Below the pieces are notes generated by a model. It was not told the DNA's origin. It was given only the letters and a program-made list of their open reading frames with translations, and ran no database searches. This document shows, one piece after another, positions 11,792-25,301 of a stretch of DNA of 64,000 nucleotides. The translations under genes and the position numbers were made by a program. How positions within the stretch are numbered: position 1 is the first letter of the stretch; every line of letters starts with the position of its first letter. This stretch comes from Karalla daura. Lineage: Eukaryota; Chordata; Actinopteri; Chaetodontiformes; Leiognathidae. The stretch spans positions 24,523,497 through 24,587,496 of the forward strand of contig CM055188.1 of the NCBI GenBank assembly GCA_029224185.1, in the 5' to 3' direction.

Positions 11792-14700
11792 ACTACGTAT
11801 ATCCATCTACCATGATTGAATCCAGTTTATATATAGCACCCATGGGAAATTATACTAAAACCAAATAATCAGCTTAAAGGGGCCAACTGTAAAATTAGGG
11901 TGTTTAGATCTTTAAGTGTGCAAAATATGTGGGAAAATCGTCTGTGGGGTTTCAGTGTATGAATGTAATTTCACATTTTTGTGAATGTCTGTGTATGTAT
12001 GTTTTCACATACCTTGTACTACTAACACCTGTAGTGCAATAACATGCATAAACCTGTTTTCTTTCACACATGCAGAAATTCACAGGTTTCTGTTTACTCA
12101 CATTTTCATGTTCCCCTTATGTGATTGTGACTGTATGTATGAAACAAGCCAAGAAATCAATGCAAAGTCAGTGCTTATGAGAGAAGCTGCTGCTGTCTCA
12201 TTGTCTCCTTTGCTTAGCTTTCCCACTAAGTGCTTGATGGATGGATTCATAGAACGATGTTGTGCTTGTGTTTTCAGCTGAGGCCCATCTCCACTCTCTT
12301 GTCAACATGTATAATGTAACATTAACAGACCTTAAACACATTACAGGCACTGTCTTAAGTAAGGACATGGAGAGGCACTGAGAAAGGGCGGGGAGACAAA
12401 GACAAAGCAGAGGGTTTAAGAGGGGAATAATGAGGAGTGAAAGCCACAGGCAAAGAGCAGCAGATGGATAAATTGCAGAGGCAAAACTGTGGTTTTTGTC
12501 TCTGCTACTCTGATTCTCTGAGATCTTCCACGACCTACGATTCTTATCCCTTTCGGGTATATTAAAAGTGTTTGTCAGCTCAGGAAAACTGTAGAACTTT
12601 AGGAAAACAGAGTTGTAACTGTTTACCACCGCAATTGACGTCTCTGGAGAGGGGTGGCCCAACAAAGTTGAAAATAGCTGACATCTATGTGCTCCCATAA
12701 AAACAAGAATAACAATTTAATCCATTATATCCACAGAAAGCCGCCCATTTCTAAAACTCACTCATACTCCCCGCCATCCCCGGAGATTTTATTACCATCC
12801 CTGACTTCCCTTGTCTACAACATGCCTCTTGATCTTCAGAAACCTTGCATAATGTCTCCGAGAGAAAGTATTTTGCAAACAAATGCGACCCACACTACAC
12901 CATCACCACAGTGAAACATTCCCAGCTGCCACACTCCTCCTCCTCCAACATCCATATCTTTATGTATTCTGTTGTCTGTGCAATAAAAACCTCCCTCAAC
13001 CCACATATCCACCCAAAAGCCTCTAATGCTGTGTTATCTGTGCCAGCCAGACCTGGTTAGTGGTAATAGACACACGGGATAGCTGGCTGGTGATAGGGAG
13101 TTTGGCGGTATGAGGGTGAGAGAGTTGGGTGATAAGACATCGACACGTCAATGAGAGTGATGCCTGTCATAGCCTCAAGTGACAACTGATGGGATCCAAG
13201 TACATGAAAGTGAGAGACAGGGAGGCAAAAAGTGACATAGATCATCAATTTGTGTTTTCTTCTGCTTGGATGTGCCATGGGAAGGAAAGAAGGGAAGGGA
13301 AAAAGTACAAGGGACAAGCAGTGAATTAAGCAAGGAAGGACAAGGGGAGCTGAGAAAGAACGAAAGAGCAGCCAGAGAAGATTCTTCATTCATCTTGCAA
13401 TATAGAAATACTGCTTTGTACAGGGAATTTAAATAGGAGAAGGAGAGTAAAATCAAGAAAAAAAGAAGGTAAAGGGGAACTTCAAAGACTTGACGGAAAT
13501 TGAATTAGCAGCTCACAGAACGAAACTGAATGAAATAGTCCAGGTGTTGCCAGTTCTGACTGAGAGCCATGACACACAGGTGTGGAGCTTGAGTAACAGC
13601 TTCGACATTTCAAACCACATTTGGAGATGTGTCTGAACATAAAGCATACTTCACCCACTAATAGCATGTAGACACACACATATTCACAGACTGAGGGCTA
13701 AACTTGACATAACCAGATCTACTCATGCATAACGGTCACAGGTCCCACATTCCTGACTTTGATGTGGAGTGGGGGCCCCTGATGTATGTGTGTGTGTGAG
13801 AAGGCGCTTGAGTGTTAAGGGGCCCTAGCAAAGAGTGTGGCCCTCTGTAGGACAAAAGAAAGTGTGATCCCGGGCAACAAACTACTTTGCTGTAATTAGC
13901 TCAGCCTTACTGCTATTTGATTTTTTTTTATTCATGCTTATGATTTTCTTTTTGTCTGGATCACATGATGTGACTAAAAACACACGAGCAGCTACTGACG
14001 GGACCATGAGGTGTATTTATTTATTTAAGGACTGTTAATCCTGGCTTGCAGACACCCAACAGCGTCTGGGAGACATTCAGACCCTGCCAAATAAAACTCA
14101 TTCAGCAGTTCAACGGCATTATATTATTGGGCTCAGCAGAGACAACTTAATGACAGCATCATGTAAACGTCCTCCATATCCTCAGTGTCCCCTCTTTACT
14201 CCGTGTTTTCTATCAGCAGCAGGGGCGTTCAGATAAAGGGCTGAAATCACTCACTTCCTATCGCGCGGTGAGCTTGGCAGAACTTGAACACAGCGAGATG
14301 CAAACAAATCCATCAATTGTTCTCCAACCGCAAGGACTGCCATTACAGACATGGAAAAAAAAATCCCCTCTCTTTGTGTGTGCGTAATGCAGGAGACCAG
14401 TGGAGCTGGTAAAAAGGACTCGAGTATGTGTTCTCAAACACACGTGCAGACACAGCATGTAAAATAGTAGTGTACTCACTCCTAGTGTAACACCACTAGA
14501 AGTAAGGAGAAGCTGATGAGTGTTTTATCCAACAAAAAAAAGCCTTTTCTCCCATAGGTAATGTCTGTGTCTGTAAGTGTGTGTATGTGTTTGTTAGTGT
14601 GTGAGTGAGCTAGAAGCTAGGGGAGCAGATGGATCTTCACACATGAGTGAGTGATTGCACCAATACATCTATGGGACAAATCCCCCACCACAATCAAACA

Positions 14701-14863
14701 CAGCCAACATATAGAAGAGCTCTGAGTAAACTTCTACCATATGTGGGTCAGACATTCACAGACCATGCAGCCTCTCCCTCCACAGCACAAAGACAGACAA
14801 AGAACGATGGTGACAATGACAGAGGAGGCATGCACTCATACACATACAGATATATATATAGAT

Positions 14864-15022
<159 letters not shown>

Positions 15023-16267
15023 GTGGAATGTCATTTTGATTGTTGCTGTCTGGAGCAACTTATTTGAGGGTCTGGTGAGAAGAGCAGACGAGATGCAGCA
15101 TGAATTTTAACTGTTGTTGTACCTCGGTGTGAAATTTGACAGTGCTAGCAATTTAGGAAAGCCAACCTTGCTACGGCTTAACACATTTTATCTAATTTGT
15201 TTAGTAATGTCTGTTTGGTAAGTAAACGGACTCAGAAGTGTTGGCTACAGTAAATGGATTAAGAAAGAAAAGGTAAAATAAGTCATCGCCGTTACCATTG
15301 TTTCTATTCTAAGTAGCTGATTTTTCTCAGACAAATATACACAAAGACATCCACCACCACCACCACTTAGTGAAGACACTAATGCACACACACACACACT
15401 TTTGAATGTACTTGGAAGAACAAAGAACGATGGGTTTTCTGTTACTCTTCTACCATTATCATTACACCATTAGGGGACAAATTTAACAAGTCACATTTAT
15501 TTTACCTTTCTACTGGAGATGGGCTCCTACTGCCATCACTATGCATTGTTCGTTTGCCAAATTAGTAAAGTGAGCTGAGATTTGTGACATCAACATCAAA
15601 GATGTTGAAGCTTAAGTATGTTCTGTCATTTCAGGTTACTTGCTATGCCAGTTTATATTGACCGGCTTGGGTATTCACCCACATGTCTACACCATGGTTA
15701 TTCATGTGTGAGCCTGTGGCCTTTCACCAGTAGAGCTCAGAAAAGGTCACATACTCACATACACACAGGCAGTGGAGGAAGAGACAGCAATGAAAAACAA
15801 AAAGGAGAGAAGCAGAACATGCCACATGTGGTTGTGAGTCTCCTGGCGCACATGCATGCACACAATATAGTGTAAACAGGCTGAAAGGAGGCAAGCTGCT
15901 TTAACAGCAAATTAAACCTATTCATCACTGTTAAGGCCTTTTAATCCTTATGTTTGCTGAAATTAAAAGACCTTGTCATCACTCTATCCTGCTATCACAA
16001 CCGATGTTTTGCATCCTCAACCCTTCCCTGCGATGCATTTCCCTCTTTTTCTCCCATTCATCTCCTATTTATTCACCTTTCTCCCTCCCCTCCCTACCTT
16101 TCTCTTCCACCATCCCTCCCTGCAAATTAAATGCCTTTAGCTCGCAGTCGTTAGATAAGTGTGTGTAGCGAGTCACTAGACACGGTGCAGCGGTGGCATT
16201 TCATCTTCCAACCATCACTAAATCACACTAACTCAATCATCTGCATGAAGTTACACCCAGAGACACA

Positions 16268-16269
<2 letters not shown>

Positions 16270-16306
<37 letters not shown>
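16270..16306. repeat. (CA)n microsatellite
   Basis: About 18 CA units. Confidence 0.95.
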
Positions 16307-16308
<2 letters not shown>

Positions 16309-19300
16309 CTATGGGTGTGAAAAGCACTGCATCTGGAGAGGTGCTTTACTATGACTGATTTTATCAGCTGTCTTGCAAACGGGGGAAGAAACTGCACCAC
16401 AACATTATCATATACAATAAGATGAGACTTGAAGATAGAGCTTTCCAATTGAATGCCTTTTTAGTGTCACAATTCAAATGAGAAAAGACCTCCTCTTACG
16501 TTGAGGTGCAACACAAATCCCTTATGAGATACCTCAACCAAAACAAAATTACACATTTACATCAAAGGCTGCTGAGGGGATATTTATGTTAAAGTCATGA
16601 GGTGAAAACACTTAAAGACTAGCATTGATATTTATGCAGCTGTGGGTGTGTGCTGTCAGGGTCTGCATGCGATGCATAGGCTGCTTCCTGCATTGACGCT
16701 GTTGACCATTGCTATCCCCAGGAGCCATGTTGGAGTGGGGGTGGGCTGGGGTGGGGTCATACTACTGAACTGCTGGCCTTATCTGACACAGGAAAGTGGG
16801 AAACTAAACAAAGATTGTGAAGAGTGTAAATGCAATGAGGTGGACAGATGCTATCATCTATAAAGTGTTTATGTGGCTTTGACTGGAAAAGTGGAACACA
16901 TAGAAACACAGGCTGCTGCAGAGGGGAATGTTTGTGTAATGTGTGTATGTGTGTGAGAGTGGGGGTGGGATAGTGCGTGCGTACAAAGACTGCAAGATAG
17001 TCAATCTATTTGCATGTGTAGTTGAGATGCCTGCGTGTGGAGAATACATGCAAGTGTGCATTGGTGTGTGTAGAGTTACTCTAAATCATGTTAAAATGGC
17101 ATCAATTAACAGCTTGAGGAAGTGCAGACTATAAAACACTCCTGATGTGAGCGCTGCTCACCCCTTCGTTTACTGACTAGATCGGCCATTCTGTAGGATT
17201 ACAGCCAATAGGACCTAATCTTCAGCGGTAATTACCAAGGTAGGTATGTCTGCGTGTGTGTATGCTTGTGTCTCTCTTCCTGTGGGAGAGCCAAAGTGAT
17301 TACATGGCCACTGGTGCCTCTAATAGCATCTTTTAGAGAATGGTGGGGGGGGGGTGATTTCTATCTTTCTTGGGGAGAACCAGAATTATGGCAGAGGAAT
17401 TCTATGGTCTGGTCTCAGATGTGGGTCTGTTTTGACTGGGCTGTCCATGTCGCTGTGTGTGTATGTGTGTCTGTGCCTTTTTTCAGATGTTTGTAATATA
17501 TGTAACACAAGAGACTAATGGGAGCCAAGCCAAAACCACACCTCAGTGTAGAGTGTGCCAAACCATTGCTTACCACAAATGTCTGCCTCCCCTCCGCCCC
17601 TTTCATTTCTCCATCCTGCAGTCTGTTCACTTTATTTCACCAACCTCCCCGAAGCACTTTTGTTTTTTTATTCATTTTCAGCTTTCCCTTCCACCTTGTT
17701 ATTGTTTTGACACTTTCTTTATTCACCAAACCACAGTACTCGCCCTATGTCTGATTTCCGCCCGCCTTTATATTCAGCAAGTACAAAAAATAACTTCCCA
17801 AGCTCTTACAGACACCACACATACACACCCATGAAACTCTGAAAGAGGACAGGAAGTTGAGGGGGCACAAGATGAGCACAGGATCCAAACTGGTAGCATA
17901 CCACAACTTTGTCCGTTAGTGACACATTTCATGTTTTAATGTGAGAACATGGTTACTGGTAGGAACGTTGGTGGCTTGAATAAAAGAAGGTCTGACACTC
18001 ATGCACAAAAAAGAGACAGACCCATGCAATGCACACACATGCACAGAAAAAAAATGTCTGACTGGCAGACTGGCAATGCAGATGGTGTTTAAAATGAGCT
18101 TTTATAGCATAGTTTAGAGCAATTTACAGCAGTGGTTCGCCATGTGTGTGTGACTGAGTGGCAGTGAGTGGCAGAGTGCTGGCATGTTAAGTAAACACAA
18201 TAGATCCCAAAAATTTCTCTCATTTTGCTCGAATGTCAGAGCTATCACGATTGTGTGTTGCAGTTTGCCACCGTAAATGACTCGCATTCAGGTGGTTACA
18301 GTCACCAATGATGAAATCAAACCTGTAAATCCTGGTTTGAACTTTCTAATGGTTTATGTTATCACCATAATTGAATCATTATATTCATAAGACAAAAGAA
18401 ATCTGGTTGTGTTAAGAATAGAAATAACTATTTCACCCCATCTCACCAAACAAGTCTGTTGCACAATGTATGTGCAGCTTAAAAGTGGACACTCATCTTA
18501 AAGCGAAGGATTTAAGGATAACTTGTGTGTCTGGTTACTGTAAAAAAAAAAAAAGATGAGACATATTCCTGATATGTCTCAAAAGCTTCTCTGTGTATAT
18601 ATGTGGATTTGTGATGGCTACACATATGTTAATACCACAAATGTGACTGTGCAAATACACCTCTGTGCACCTACATAAACATACGCACACAAGCACACCA
18701 GTAACCACCAACTTTTTGATGTGTCATAGGGAAACTAAAAAAACTGTGGCATAGCAACCCTAAACAGTCAGTGCAGGGAGGTAGGTAGGGAAAGAGAGGA
18801 GTATGTTTTAGTGTGTGTGTCCATATGTGTGTAAGTTCACTGTGCCAGGTCCACATAATAGGATATTAACATGGTAGGAGGATATGAGTGTAAGGAGAAG
18901 ATGAACTTTGGGTTTGAGTGAAAAACACTGAAATCTTGCTTTTGTCCTGTCTTTGAGTTTAATAGCCATGTGGTATGCGATCTGTCAGTCTGGTGGGGTT
19001 TCTGCTGTTAGTCTAACACGGCTGGACTCTATTTGTGTTTGTCCAGGAGGCAGCACTCTGTTTCTCTTGGCATGTGGCTAAATGTAATGCCCTCAGCTGA
19101 GCGTGGGGAAGATGGATGAGGCGTAAGTTTTTGATGCATTGAACCTGAGCAGGAAGAGGGGACGAGGAACTGTTTTTAAAAAAAATGACATAGTGCTAGG
19201 TATCAGTTTTGTGTGAATCTCAAGAAGTTCATTTTTGCACAGTTGGAGGTGATTTCAAAATTGTGTTTGTGAACAACCCTTGACAAGAAAAAACAACACT

Positions 19301-22009
19301 TTCTGTTGACAACCAAGGCCTGACCCTCTCCCCAAAGGAAAGACTGGACGTACACATTGAGCCCTCATCACAAAACCTTCATCTCCTCATCGCTCCTTCC
19401 CTAGGTGAGGCCACCTACTTTTCTTCTGCTATGCTAACTCGTCTTTGGGGAAGAGCCAGAGGAAAGTCCCTGGCTTGGGCTCGGGCCTGGTGCCGGGAAT
19501 CCACCTCTGAAACTGAGGAGAGTAAAAGGAAAACTGGGAATACAGCCACTGAAAGGAACACAACAGTGTTGGAGCGGTGTGCCTTCTGCTCCTCCCTTAC
19601 ACTCTTTCAACAATTTTCCTACCAATACTTCATCTCTGTGCTGTTCATTCAACATTTTTCTCCGCTTTGCATTTTTATATCTCACTCCATCTCTCAGCTC
19701 ATTTCCCATTTTCCTCACTCCCTGCCGGCTCATACCACACTCCTGGTGTGCTGTAATGGTCCACAGGGATGGTGTTGGCTGCTGCCCACCAAATACAACA
19801 AGCATGACTGATTCAGGAGCCAAAAGACTGTACTGGACAGAACAGGAGGGAGGGGGAAATGTTGTTCTTTATGTGTATGGGAGTGAGAGTGAAAGTGGAA
19901 AAGAGTGAAGTCCAACAAGTGAAGAACTGAGGGACGTGAAAGAAATTGTTTCTACAATTACACACAGACAACATGGAAAAAAAAAACACACATAGCTCTA
20001 GGCTGACTCTGTTTAAATAGACCGTTCATACCTGTCTGTGTCTGTGTGTGTGTGCGCGACAGAGAGGGACAGCTGTGCAGTGTACATAGTGATATTCAGC
20101 AGATGTGCCAGCCATGTGTGCTGGCACATGTGCATGCACACACACTAAAACCCAGACATGACCTCGTCCCAAGAGCTATGTAATCCCCTACAGTTCTGAT
20201 CTTACTCTTCCTAAGCCAATGGAAAGAAATAAAAGAGGAAGAATAATTTTTGACATTCATTTAACCTCAACCTCTTCTTCATTTTAATGTTTCGATGTGT
20301 TAAAAACATCATTGCCCAATTATTGCAAAACCTTGACCCACAAAGGTCTTTACATATGCTTAGTGCAGTACTAGTATGAAAGCTAACTTTAGTTGTAAGG
20401 GTAATGGCATCTGTTCCTGCAAAGTTCCAACAGGATGTGATACTAGTATAGCAAGTAAAATTACAAGATTCCTATTAGCCAATGAATGCACAAAACCAGG
20501 AAGAGGGTGTTGTAGTCCTGCCAATGAGAGGAGGAGAGGGGTAATAAATCATTCACCCACAACATTTCAGTCGATGAAAAGCTGAACAAGAAAGTGAGTA
20601 CAGCTTCCCATCCTCCGGCCCGCTGAGTAGACGCATTGTATGATTCTATATGTGGGCTGCAAGCTTGGCGTGCGGCACTCAAATAACATCTATTAATACC
20701 TACACTGCTCAAATAGAGCCACTTCACACTGCCTTATGTAACCACAAGGTCACGTAGAGCATAGGCAGAGATAGACCAATAGAGAAAGTGTGTGAATATG
20801 CAACATACAGGAATACACTCGTCCGTATGTACACATGCTACTCTGTGTTTGCACTGGAGCTGGCAAGCAAACAGACAATAAAGCTTGTGCACACACAGAC
20901 ACACACTGTAGGCATGCCATAGAAGTGCCTGAGCAGCTGGTATGACCAGGTGGAGGACAGATGCCCCGCCTCTGGTTTGGCCTGTAGCCATGACAACACA
21001 ATGGGGCCCAACCAAAGGCAGTCTCTGGGGAAGAGGATGGGTTTGGTTGACACCCAAGACAATCCAGATGATACAGCCCACCCACATACAACCACAGTCC
21101 TGTCAAATTATGACAATTAGGAGCTATAATGGACTGGCTGCGTGTTTCAGTGGGTTCAACCAGAGTTGGGCGGCAGTCATACAATTAGCATGAGAAAATG
21201 TGGCAACATCTAAATCAACAGGGACATTATAAAGAAAACCAGGAAGTGATTGTTTGCAAACTCTGTGAGTCTTTTGTTTTAGAATGCAATTGTTTCCCAC
21301 ACAGACATATTGTTTACACGATTTACAAGACAATAAGTCATAACTAAAATAATATGTTCTAATGTGTTGAAAGAGCTGAACTTTGAGCAGTCCCAAAGGC
21401 TGAAAGTATAAACAGAGCGAGGGGCAGTGCAGAAAAAAGAAAAGGACAGAAAGAAGGAGACCCACAGAGGGATAAAAGCTGGAATGATGGAGGAGAAAAA
21501 AGAAAGCCGAGAGACGTGTGTGTGAGAACTTTTTCAGTCGAAGGCTGTTGGCGGCCAATTACTAGAAGATAATGTGCATGTGTGGATAGTCTGTTTCAGA
21601 CAAAAGCAAACACGGTGAGAAAGAAAAGGCTGTGTTTGTTTAAAGCAATGACCAGCTAGTTCAACTCTCATTCCTCTGTCAATGACAGAGGTATGCAGAG
21701 CGGGTGAAGAAAGGGGGTCAGTGTGGGGGGAAGGGGGAGAGTGAATGAAAGCCAAAAGTCAAGAACTTGAATTGAGGGCAAAAAAACAAACAAAATCTCA
21801 GAGTGCTGGCGGGGAGGGATACTGTCAGTTAAAGCCCCATCTTCATGTCCATTAACTTATTGTAGTTTCGCTACCCACAGCCTCTTCTAAATAACTTGTT
21901 TTCCCCTTGCTTTAGCGGACAGCCACATAAACTGGATCAACATTATTTTCCCTCGATTTCCTCCATTGTGTGCATACAGTTCTTGTTTTTTTTTCTTCCA
22001 ACTACTTTT

Positions 22010-22290
22010 AACCGGCGGTCAGCAGTGTCGCATTGAAGATGATGTCACAAACACGTCGCTATGACGACCGGAAAATCTTTACATTTAATTACAGCATAAG
22101 AATTATTTAAGAACTTAGTATTGTGCGTCTACTTGTGGGACCATATTCTAACAGTTTGCTGTGAATTTTTATATCAGTTAATTTCTTAGTCTTGTTTATT
22201 TTCCATTCTTTAAGCACCCGTTCGAGCACTGTTTAAGCACCGGCATCTTTCAAAAATACCAGTTTGGCACTGGTGTTGGATAAATCGCTA
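22010..22290. mobile_element. Possible element fragment with TTTAAGCACCG direct repeat
   Basis: TTTAAGCACC occurs twice, about 20 bp apart (near 22211 and 22230), followed by an 'aaaataccagtttggcactggtgttgg' stretch (22253-22280). This resembles the 'accggtttggcaccggtatc' ends of fish interspersed repeats. No matching opposite terminus was found. Low certainty. Confidence 0.3.
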
Positions 22291-22531
22291 CCATCAGCAT
22301 ACAAGGAAGTATGAAAAGACTAGAGGTCTAGAGAAAAGACTAGAGGCAGTATATGCATTGTGCATGTACATTAAAAAAACTACATCTTACATATATCGCA
22401 GAGCACCAAATACTCTTCAGTCTGTTCCTGACCATTCTTCTGACCATTTCCCTTTGCAGTTCTACACATAATGTAAACATCATATCAATTGCTTAAGAGT
22501 TCATGTACGTCATCTCCTAGATATACACGTA

Positions 22532-22548
22532 ACACACACACACACATA

Positions 22549-22581
<33 letters not shown>
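22532..22581. repeat. (CA)n microsatellite with one TAGA interruption
   Basis: CA tract broken by TAGA at 22547-22550. Confidence 0.95.
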
Positions 22582-22582
<1 letters not shown>

Positions 22583-22940
22583 GAAAATACTAAACTGGTG
22601 AGAAGGAGAGAAGCCCTGAACCTTAATAGGCAAGAGAAGAAAGCACGGCAAAGTTTCCAGACAGTCAGCTGAGAGCACTGGACTGTCATGAGATTGCTTT
22701 TTATAGCATTGCTCTCTATTGTGCCTTTTTCTCTGTCTCTGCATTGCACTCACACACTTACTCAAACATCTGCCATCTTATCATGCCCTTTCACTTCCTC
22801 CTGCCTGTGTCCCGCTGTCCCATAGACTGAAAAAGGAAGTGTGTATGAGCGGAGGAAGTTGTCCATATAGAAACAGGAGGAAATCCTTCGTCCTAAATTA
22901 CTTTCTCCCACACATGTTTTACAATAACAAACATGCACAC

Positions 22941-22941
<1 letters not shown>

Positions 22942-22974
<33 letters not shown>
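22942..22974. repeat. (CA)n microsatellite
   Basis: About 16 CA units. Confidence 0.95.
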
Positions 22975-22977
<3 letters not shown>

Positions 22978-23495
22978 ACAATTACACTAACGTGTAATCA
23001 AAAAGATAAGGCCCTGATTGGAGGTGGTGTTAATTACACATACACACAAACACATTTGGATAATTATGTTCCACCTGACTAAACTTGAGGCCACAGTGAA
23101 AAGAGACACACTCGTATAGCCTGTCAGCTACATCACAATCGTAATTCTAGTGAACATATCTTAAAACAGAAATCATCTACACAGGGACTGGACTCCCACA
23201 TTAACAATTAATTATCATTTCTCCACACAAAAATAAAAGTTTCTAGTAGCTTAACTGTAACTCTCACTGCCTTAAGTCTAAGTTATGGAAACACAGACAT
23301 CCTTTATAAAACTGCAGAAGCACAATGCAGACTAATAGATTCCTCAAAGGGTAACCTCACATTGCCGTTAGCTCATTATACACAGAAGGAGCCTGCATGC
23401 TTGCTCACTCCCTCTCTGCGCTTACAAGTCAAATCATTCAGGTCCCAAAAGACCAGACTATCCATATACATACAAAACACACATAGGTGCAAAAT

Positions 23496-23498
<3 letters not shown>

Positions 23499-23566
<68 letters not shown>

Positions 23567-23580
23567 ACCACCACCACCAC
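23499..23580. repeat. Compound microsatellite (CA)n-(CAC)n
   Basis: A CA tract of about 67 bp changes directly into CAC/CCA triplets (23564-23580). Confidence 0.96.
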
Positions 23581-24249
23581 CGAGCAACAGCATGGGTGCT
23601 CAGCAGGATTCAGAGGACAATTAAAAAGCTCAATTAGACTTATATTCGTATTTCCAGAAATGAGCGAGTTACAGATGGTGTGGCTCGCTCTTTGCATTTA
23701 AAAACACACAGTTTGCTGGTTTCCTCCTGGGAAACAACACAGGGGAGATGGAGAGAGAGGAGGGATGGGGTTTGATGTAAACATGTCTGCTAGTGCAGTG
23801 TTTGCCAGGCTGGTGAGAGAAGCAGCCAATGGAAACTTTGCCTACATACTGAAAATTCTGCATAGCTCATGCTGATTGTATATTTCATATTCTGGAAAAA
23901 AGTAATGCACTTATTTGGTTTGAAAATCCCTGCTGTAATGTTGCTTGATCAGTGATAGGAACGAATGACAGACTGCTTTTCTGTCGTTCCACAAATACCT
24001 TCCCAGCCTTGTTTTGTTCTCTATCACCATCATTTCCTCCCTCCAGCCGTTAAGTATTTTCAGTTCTGCCTTTCCAAACCCCACCCATTCTCCAGCCTTC
24101 TCCTCCAAGTTTCCGTTCTCTCTTTTCTTTCTCTCCTTTCCTCCTCTTTGCATCATTTCCAGTCAGTATCACAGTCCCCATTGTCTTCTTCTCCTGCATC
24201 CTCCAAGTTTTCCAATGCCAACTCTGTTGAGTCAGCCACTGCATAAATA

Positions 24250-24251
<2 letters not shown>

Positions 24252-24328
<77 letters not shown>
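24252..24328. repeat. (GT)n microsatellite, about 77 bp
   Basis: Uninterrupted GT dinucleotides followed by a short degenerate CTGTGTCTGTG tail. Confidence 0.97.
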
Positions 24329-24329
<1 letters not shown>

Positions 24330-25261
24330 CTGTGTCTGTGCTTGGGTAAATTGCTTTTGGCCAGGTCACAAACTTTGAATAGACGATACCTTTTCCACTC
24401 AGATAAAAAAAAAAAAATCACGACACACACTCAAACATGAACACACGTATGAGCGAGGGCAGATGGTCCAACCTGTAGGTTTTCCACGGCCCATTTGAGG
24501 AAGGGCAATGCTTCACTGTCCGCCCTTACTGGATACACACACCCACACACACAAAAATGCACACACACTTGCACATGCAGAGAGGGCAATAAATTCAAAC
24601 CAGCACAATGCAACCCCCGCAACGGACATGGTGGGAGCAACATGTATTGCCAGAAAAGCATACCAAGTCCCCGAGTTCATCGAGAGGTAAACTTGATTCA
24701 CGCTCACAGGAGGGCATGTGATGCAGTTCTCCAACGATGAAGGGACTTGGCAATGTATGAAAGACTTTTTTTTCCCCCTGCCATTCAAAATGTCAGCTTC
24801 TCTGAATTTAGCTCTTAGAACAAGCTAAAAATATGGAATTCAACAGCAACTGGATTATTTGGATTGTTTTACTACTGTTCAGTTCTCATTATTGGGGGTC
24901 ATCTCCTGAGCATGGGATAATGTGATTTAAAGAGAAAAATAAATTAAATAGATAAATTAAGTACAGAGTTGAAGTATAAAAGTGACTATAAATCAAAATG
25001 TCTTCTCTTTACTTCTTTCCTTCATTTTCTCATGCTTCCATTTCAACTGTTACACTTCATAGACACAGACAGTCAAATTAGCAGCTAGCCAAGCCTTTCT
25101 GGCAGTTAATTGGTGAGGTCTGACAGAGATGTGCCCTCAATTTCCACTATAGCTGTCTTCATTCGCACACTTTCTCTCTCACTCTGTCTCTCTCTACCAA
25201 CCCTAAAATCACATGGAAGATCTGGTTTGTAGCCCATAGCAGCCTGGGAGGAGTAGGGATG

Positions 25262-25262
<1 letters not shown>

Positions 25263-25297
<35 letters not shown>
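25263..25297. repeat. (CA)n microsatellite
   Basis: About 17 CA units. CA/CG-rich degenerate sequence continues at 25400-25484. Confidence 0.95.

Positions 25298-25301
<4 letters not shown>

Noticed and set aside
20750..21184. 144-codon minus-strand frame in the large intron
   Set aside because: No recognisable family and no fitting splice borders. The plexin protein runs continuously from coding exon 2 to coding exon 3 without it.
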